From Lawsonibacter sp. (GTDB lineage Bacteria > Bacillota > Clostridia > Oscillospirales > Oscillospiraceae), in assembly GCA_020025455.1 (NCBI GenBank), contig JAHHSC010000021.1:1-17632 (forward strand): 17,632 nucleotides of DNA, given 5' to 3'. Both the position numbers and the translations under genes were made by a program. Below the pieces are notes generated by a model. It was not told the origin of the DNA, ran no database searches, and was given only the letters and a program-made list of their open reading frames with translations. Below, piece after piece: positions 13,949 through 17,632 of this stretch (position 1 is the stretch's first letter; every line of letters begins with the position of its first letter).

Positions 13949-14756
13949 AATCCAGAATGGCTTCCGTCATCTTAATGGCACGGCGGTTCTTTTCTGCGTC
14001 GTGAACACGGACAAAACCATAGCGGTGCTGGACCGCCATTACGGTCGTGACTAACGTGCCCTCCTCGCGCTGATCGGGCTCAAGGTCAAGGACCTTGCCG
14101 ATGGTACTCTTGCGAGAGGTACCCAGCAGCATGGGATAGCCCAGCTTTTTGAACAGGTCAAGGTGATTCATGACGATCAGGTTCATTTCCCAGGTCTTTC
14201 CAAAGCCAAAGCCAGGGTCCAGCATGATCTTGTCATCGGCGATCCCGGCATCCTTCGCCGCCTTGACGCACTTCTCCATATCGGCGTACATATCGGGCAG
14301 GAAGTCGTTGTAAACCGCCTCTTCACGGTTATGCATCAGGCAGCAGGCCGCGTCATACTTTTTGACAAGGGGGGCCATCTTGTCATCATATAAGAACCCC
14401 CACACATCGTTCACCAGATCGGCGCCAAGCCGCAGGGCGCTTTCGGCAACCTGACTTTTATAGGTGTCGATGGAGACGGGAACGTCGAAGTTCTTCTTTA
14501 CCGCCTCGACCATGGGGGCGATACGGTCGATCTCCTCCTGAATGGTGATCTGTACATGGCCGGGGCGCGTGGATTCACCACCGATGTCGATGATGTCACT
14601 GCCACCCTCCAGCAGCTGCTGAACATGGGCCATGGCGGCGTCATAATGGTTCCATTTTCCGCCGTCCGAGAAGGAGTCAGGCGTCACATTCAGGATGCCC
14701 ATAATATAAGTGTGCTTGTCCGTATCAAATACCTTGTTTCCGATGTTCATAGTCAT
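13938..14756 (-). CDS. folP: Dihydropteroate synthase
   Basis: This enzyme joins p-aminobenzoate to 6-hydroxymethyl-dihydropterin pyrophosphate to give dihydropteroate, and is the sulfonamide target. The 272-residue TIM-barrel protein shows both DHPS signatures, ILNVTPDSFSDGG (21-33, N23) and DIGGESTRPG (57-66), plus SIDTY (D97), ND (N116-D117), DPGFGFGK (180-187), SRKS (214-217) and the RVH motif (R250, H252). GGAGGA ends 8 nt before the ATG at 14756. It begins 17 nt after pabC and overlaps the DAHP synthase gene by 11 nt. Loop residues look ordinary, and I see nothing specifically suggesting a sulfonamide-resistant Sul-type enzyme. Confidence 0.95.
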   Translation of the reverse strand: MTMNIGNKVFDTDKHTYIMGILNVTPDSFSDGGKWNHYDAAMAHVQQLLEGGSDIIDIGGESTRPGHVQITIQEEIDRIAPMVEAVKKNFDVPVSIDTYKSQVAESALRLGADLVNDVWGFLYDDKMAPLVKKYDAACCLMHNREEAVYNDFLPDMYADMEKCVKAAKDAGIADDKIMLDPGFGFGKTWEMNLIVMNHLDLFKKLGYPMLLGTSRKSTIGKVLDLEPDQREEGTLVTTVMAVQHRYGFVRVHDAEKNRRAIKMTEAILDYAD

Positions 14757-14773
14757 GTTGGTTATCCTCCGAT

Positions 14774-15505
14774 TTAAACATTATGATTGGAGCTGAAAAA
14801 CTGATGCGCCAGCTCCAGGCCTTGGTCTATACTGGAAAATCTGTGCTGCTCCAATTGCTGTACAGGCATGATGCCCAGAAGAGAATTGGTCAGAAACATC
14901 TCATCAAAATCCGCAATGTCATCCGGCGTAATGACCTGCTCCGTCACAGGATAGGTCTCGTACAAATAGCGGCGAATGATCCCGGGCAGCATTCCGCAGG
15001 ATAGGGGCGGCGCGACAATGGTTCCCTCTTTTAGAAAGAAGAGGTTGCTGGTCGCGCCCTCAGCCAGCGCGCCCTTGCTGTTTTGAAAAATCGGCTCATC
15101 AAAGCCGGCCTGCTTTGCCTTGCGCTTTTCCAGGATGCAATCACCATAATTGAGTGTTTTGTGGTAGGTCAGCGGTGAGGTTTCGTTCCGGATCACGTGA
15201 GAATAGACGGTGCGGAACCCTCTGCGGTAGTCCTGCTCCTGGTAGAGGTTTCTACGGCACACACAAAGAAGATTTTCTGGGGTCACAGTGACCTTCAGGG
15301 CCATCCGACCTTCGAAGGGAGCTTGCGCGGCCAGCGTTTTTTCGATTTCGTCCCGGATCTCCTTGCTGGTGAAGGGGAGACCCAAAAATTGAGCCGCTTC
15401 CTGGAGCCGTTCCAGGTGCCAGGACAGGAACTGGGGGACCCCATGCTCGATGGCGATGGTCTCAAAGGCGCCCAGGCCAAAGAAAAAGCCGTCATCTGCG
15501 GTCAT
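14774..15505 (-). CDS. pabC: 4-amino-4-deoxychorismate lyase (class IV PLP enzyme)
   Basis: This PLP enzyme converts aminodeoxychorismate to p-aminobenzoate and pyruvate. The 243-residue protein has the fold-type IV layout: an N-terminal DDGFFFGLGAFETI segment, the PLP lysine K116 in TYHKTLNYGD, and EGATSNLFF (149-157). The ATG at 15505 overlaps the pabB stop as ATGA, with GGAGGGA about 10 nt upstream inside pabB. A GTG at 15523 lies within that ribosome site. Branched-chain and D-amino-acid aminotransferases share the fold, but the position between pabB and folP identifies it as PabC. It is a little shorter than the E. coli enzyme. Confidence 0.92.
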   Translation of the reverse strand: MTADDGFFFGLGAFETIAIEHGVPQFLSWHLERLQEAAQFLGLPFTSKEIRDEIEKTLAAQAPFEGRMALKVTVTPENLLCVCRRNLYQEQDYRRGFRTVYSHVIRNETSPLTYHKTLNYGDCILEKRKAKQAGFDEPIFQNSKGALAEGATSNLFFLKEGTIVAPPLSCGMLPGIIRRYLYETYPVTEQVITPDDIADFDEMFLTNSLLGIMPVQQLEQHRFSSIDQGLELAHQFFSSNHNV

Positions 15506-16866
15506 GCGTCCGGTCCCTCCCACAGCGCTTCCAGAACAGCTCTTGCCTTCTGTAAGGTCTCCTCGTATTCAAATTCCAGGTCGGATTCACAGGTTATGCC
15601 GCCCCCGACCCCCAGATGATACTGTCCGTCCTTGTGTATTGCAGTACGGATAATGATATTGAGATCACAGTCGCCGTCCAGGGACAGGTAACCCATAGAG
15701 CCGGTATAAAGATTTCGACGGTCATGCTCCAGCTCGTCGATGATCTCCATGGATCTGATTTTAGGCGCTCCGGTGATCGATCCGCCCGGGAATGCCGCCT
15801 CGATCAGATCCATGATGGGCAGATTATCTTTTAAATGGCCTTCAATGGTAGTGACCAGATGGAATACGGTAGAGTACGCCTCCACAGCAAAATGCTTGGT
15901 GACCTGGACGCTGCCAGGCTTACACACATGATTTAGGTCATTGCGCTCCAGGTCAACGATCATCAGCAGCTCGCTGTGGTCCTTGGAGGAGTTTTCCAGC
16001 TCCTGTCGGAGCGCAGCGTCCTCCTCCGGCGTACTGCCGCGCTTTCGGGTGCCTTTGATCGGTCTTGTTTCGACCACACCGTCCCGGACCAGCATAAAGC
16101 GTTCCGGGGATGCACTGATAACCTGAAAATCGCCATATTGGAAAAAGCCGCTGAAGGGTGCCGGGTTATGACCTCTCAGATAGCGATAGACCTCATAGGG
16201 GTCCTTTTTACTATCAATCACCATCTGCTGGGTCATATTCATGATATAGATGTCGCCTTCTGTGATGTAAGAAATGACCTGGTCTACGGCATGCTTATAG
16301 TCCTCTTTTTCAAAATTAGGCTTGAAGTCAGCAAGCTGTGCGTGTTTTTTGGGGACGGTGTAGTTTGCGCAGGATCGAATATCGGAAGTGATCTGTTCAA
16401 GCAGCTGGTTCGGAACGCCCGTTTCGCCCCGCAGCGTCACATAGAGCGTCTTTGTTTTCTTATCGTCCAGGATCAGAACGTCATAAAACGCAAAGATCGC
16501 CTCCGGCACATCCAGCTTTTTAGGGTGACAGGTCTTGATCTGCTCGTATTTTCGGCCAAAGTCATAGGAGAAATAACCAATGGCCCCTGCAATCAGAGGA
16601 AGGCCGGATGGGTTTTCCTCCCGGTACACATCCAAATAGTGCTGTAGGAGCTTCTCGAAGGGAAGCGTCTGGGGCTGGCCGTCTTGATAACAGACACCGT
16701 CTTGCTCCTTGAGCGTGAGGTAGGGCCTTAACCCGATCACGGACCAGCGTCCCATGTCGTTTACAAGCGAGGAGTCCAGGAATACCGCCATAGGATCGTT
16801 CTTGTAACGCTCAAAAATATCTTCTGCCGGACGATAAACGTCCAGCTGATGCAGTTCAGTTGGCAT
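15502..16866 (-). CDS. pabB: Aminodeoxychorismate synthase component I
   Basis: This enzyme aminates chorismate to 4-amino-4-deoxychorismate using ammonia from PabA. The 454-residue chorismate-binding protein carries the PabB-diagnostic PIKGTRKR with K271, where anthranilate synthase TrpE has PIAGT. It also has SASPERF (251-257), the long ELLMIVDLERND helix, and the C-terminal FPGGSITGAPKIRSMEII and GVGGGITCES motifs. The segment GDIYIMNMTQQ (204-214) departs from the commoner GDIYQVNLTQR. The ATG at 16866 overlaps the pabA stop by 11 nt and has GGAG 8 nt upstream. PabA immediately upstream and PabC immediately downstream confirm the role. Confidence 0.94.
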   Translation of the reverse strand: MPTELHQLDVYRPAEDIFERYKNDPMAVFLDSSLVNDMGRWSVIGLRPYLTLKEQDGVCYQDGQPQTLPFEKLLQHYLDVYREENPSGLPLIAGAIGYFSYDFGRKYEQIKTCHPKKLDVPEAIFAFYDVLILDDKKTKTLYVTLRGETGVPNQLLEQITSDIRSCANYTVPKKHAQLADFKPNFEKEDYKHAVDQVISYITEGDIYIMNMTQQMVIDSKKDPYEVYRYLRGHNPAPFSGFFQYGDFQVISASPERFMLVRDGVVETRPIKGTRKRGSTPEEDAALRQELENSSKDHSELLMIVDLERNDLNHVCKPGSVQVTKHFAVEAYSTVFHLVTTIEGHLKDNLPIMDLIEAAFPGGSITGAPKIRSMEIIDELEHDRRNLYTGSMGYLSLDGDCDLNIIIRTAIHKDGQYHLGVGGGITCESDLEFEYEETLQKARAVLEALWEGPDA

Positions 16867-17461
16867 GTGTCGCTCTCCATTCCTCGCTGATGCGAATGAA
16901 ATTTTTCAATAGCGCGTGGCCGTACTCCGTTAGAACGGCCTCCGGGTGAAACTGCACACCGTAAATGGGATAGTCCCGGTGGTGCAGGGCCATGATTACC
17001 CCATCTTCTGTCCTGGCATCGACAAGCAGGGCGTCCGGAACGTGCTCATCACAGACGCAGAGAGAATGGTATCGTGTAACCATGTAAGATTCAGGCAGCC
17101 CCGAAAATAGTCCCGTTCCGTTATTGTGGATCGGATGCACCTTTCCGTGAATCGGACGCGCTCCCTTCCGGACCGCAGCGCCGAAAACAGAGGCAATGAT
17201 CTGATGCCCCAGACACACGCCCAGGATCGGAACCTCGCCCTTGAATTTATCTACGATCTCCTTGCAGATACCGCAATCCTCCGGACTCTTCGGCCCAGGC
17301 GAGATAATAAGTCCTTCAAGCTTCCCGTCGTTGATGAGGTGCTGAATCTCTTCGGTTGTGATGCGATCGTTTCGAACCAGGGATACCTCTGCCCCGCACT
17401 CCCGGAAATAGCAGGCCAGGTTATAGACAAAGGAATCGTAATTGTCAATCATCAGATACAT
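16856..17461 (-). CDS. pabA: Aminodeoxychorismate synthase glutamine amidotransferase component
   Basis: This class I glutamine amidotransferase supplies ammonia to PabB. The 201-residue protein has LMIDNYDSFVYNL at the start, the oxyanion-strand SPGPKSP (54-60), the nucleophile C83 in GVCLGHQ, and the catalytic pair H172 and E174 in QFHPEAV. The ATG at 17461 has GGAGGA 8 nt upstream. An in-frame GTG at 17566 lies in the leader and is rejected, because its frame passes through the attenuator hairpin. PabA and TrpG sequences are interchangeable and some Firmicutes share one protein, but here the partner is PabB. It is the first gene of the folate operon, behind a leader with an apparent attenuator. 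Confidence 0.93.
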   Translation of the reverse strand: MYLMIDNYDSFVYNLACYFRECGAEVSLVRNDRITTEEIQHLINDGKLEGLIISPGPKSPEDCGICKEIVDKFKGEVPILGVCLGHQIIASVFGAAVRKGARPIHGKVHPIHNNGTGLFSGLPESYMVTRYHSLCVCDEHVPDALLVDARTEDGVIMALHHRDYPIYGVQFHPEAVLTEYGHALLKNFIRISEEWRATHAN

Positions 17462-17475
17462 TGCGGCTTTCCTCC

Positions 17476-17555
17476 AAAAAAGCAAAAAAAGGCCACCAAA
17501 AATCAGATCGGATTTTTCGGCAGTCTTCCAAATATTCCTTCTGCAACGGCAGAAG
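17476..17555 (-). promoter_or_regulatory. Putative transcription attenuator in the pabA leader
   Basis: On the minus strand, in transcription order: a perfect 7-bp hairpin CTTCTGC/GCAGAAG with a 4-nt loop (17538-17555); then GGAATATTTGG (17528-17538), which can pair with CCGAAAAATCC (17510-17520) with two A-A mismatches; then a competing stem in which AAAAATC (17511-17517) pairs with GATTTTT (17498-17504), extended by weaker CC/GG pairs. It is followed by two T-runs (17484-17490 and 17476-17481) immediately before the ribosome site. The two pairings share the same strand and are mutually exclusive, as in terminator/antiterminator switches. The effector is unknown. Confidence 0.5.
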
Positions 17556-17584
17556 CTTGGGCACACCCTATTTAATTCGTGTTC

Positions 17585-17612
17585 AGTATAACATACTCCG
17601 TGCGGTTGTCAA
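17585..17612 (-). promoter_or_regulatory. Promoter of the pab-fol operon
   Basis: On the minus strand a perfect -35 TTGACA (17607-17612) and a -10 TATACT (17585-17590) with an extended TGn element are separated by 16 nt. Transcription should start near 17578, leaving a leader of roughly 115 nt before pabA. This is the best promoter match in the window. Confidence 0.85.
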
Positions 17613-17632
17613 CACATTTCAGAAACCCGTCC

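Noticed and set aside
15502..17461. pabB-pabA as anthranilate synthase (trpE-trpG)
   Set aside because: Component I has the PabB-type PIKGT lysine rather than PIAGT, and the operon continues with pabC, folP and folC, not trp genes.
17461..17600. T-box riboswitch or a regulatory leader peptide in front of pabA
   Set aside because: The leader is too short, has no T-box consensus (GGGTGGNACCGCG-type) and no specifier stem. The in-frame GTG frame has no run of one regulatory codon and reads into pabA.
1..17632. CRISPR array, prophage, defence system, insertion sequence or RNA gene
   Set aside because: Reading both strands, I found no repeat-spacer pattern, no transposase or integrase, no defence-type gene and no tRNA or rRNA sequence.

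Overview
The window looks like a chromosomal segment of a GC-rich anaerobic Firmicute, most likely a gut Oscillospiraceae-type clostridium (Flavonifractor/Lawsonibacter-like). That placement is inferred from strong AGGAGG-type ribosome sites, sigma-A-type promoters, the family flavour of the proteins and gene order. It has not been tested by any search. I see no rRNA, tRNA, CRISPR array, transposase or phage gene.

Positions 1-11.5 kb form a hexuronate-catabolism island. On the minus strand lie an Entner-Doudoroff pair: KDPG aldolase carrying an unusual C-terminal VOC (glyoxalase-fold) domain, followed by KDG kinase. A small YcxB-like membrane protein lies next to them. Divergent from these, on the plus strand, is a tripartite TRAP transporter (DctP, DctQ, DctM), then mannonate dehydratase (UxuA), fructuronate reductase (UxuB) and a FadR-subfamily GntR regulator closed by a clear terminator. 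KduI and KduD follow in the same direction. The logic is that the TRAP system imports a uronate. UxuB and UxuA take fructuronate to 2-keto-3-deoxygluconate (KDG), KduI and KduD take the product of unsaturated uronates (pectin or glycosaminoglycan lyase products) to the same KDG, and KdgK plus the aldolase convert KDG to pyruvate and glyceraldehyde-3-phosphate. The isomerase UxaC is not in the window. Both divergent promoters carry a nearly identical palindrome (core CTRRTATACTAG) resembling the known UxuR/ExuR operator, so the local GntR protein probably controls both arms.

Positions 11.5-11.73 kb are a convergent intergenic region with a terminator and a large, very GC-rich inverted repeat that looks like a dispersed palindromic element.

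Positions 11.73-17.6 kb are a tightly packed minus-strand folate/pABA operon, transcribed pabA-pabB-pabC-folP-DAHP synthase-folC, with overlapping or very closely spaced genes. It begins with a near-consensus extended -10 promoter at the right edge and a leader of roughly 115 nt holding an apparent transcription attenuator. A DAHP synthase inside a folate operon couples the first step of the shikimate pathway to pABA and folate demand. folE, folB and folK are not here.

The most interesting items are the Eda-VOC fusion, the two-site operator pair with its probable regulator, the pabA leader switch, and the regulatory-domain-less DAHP synthase placed among folate genes.
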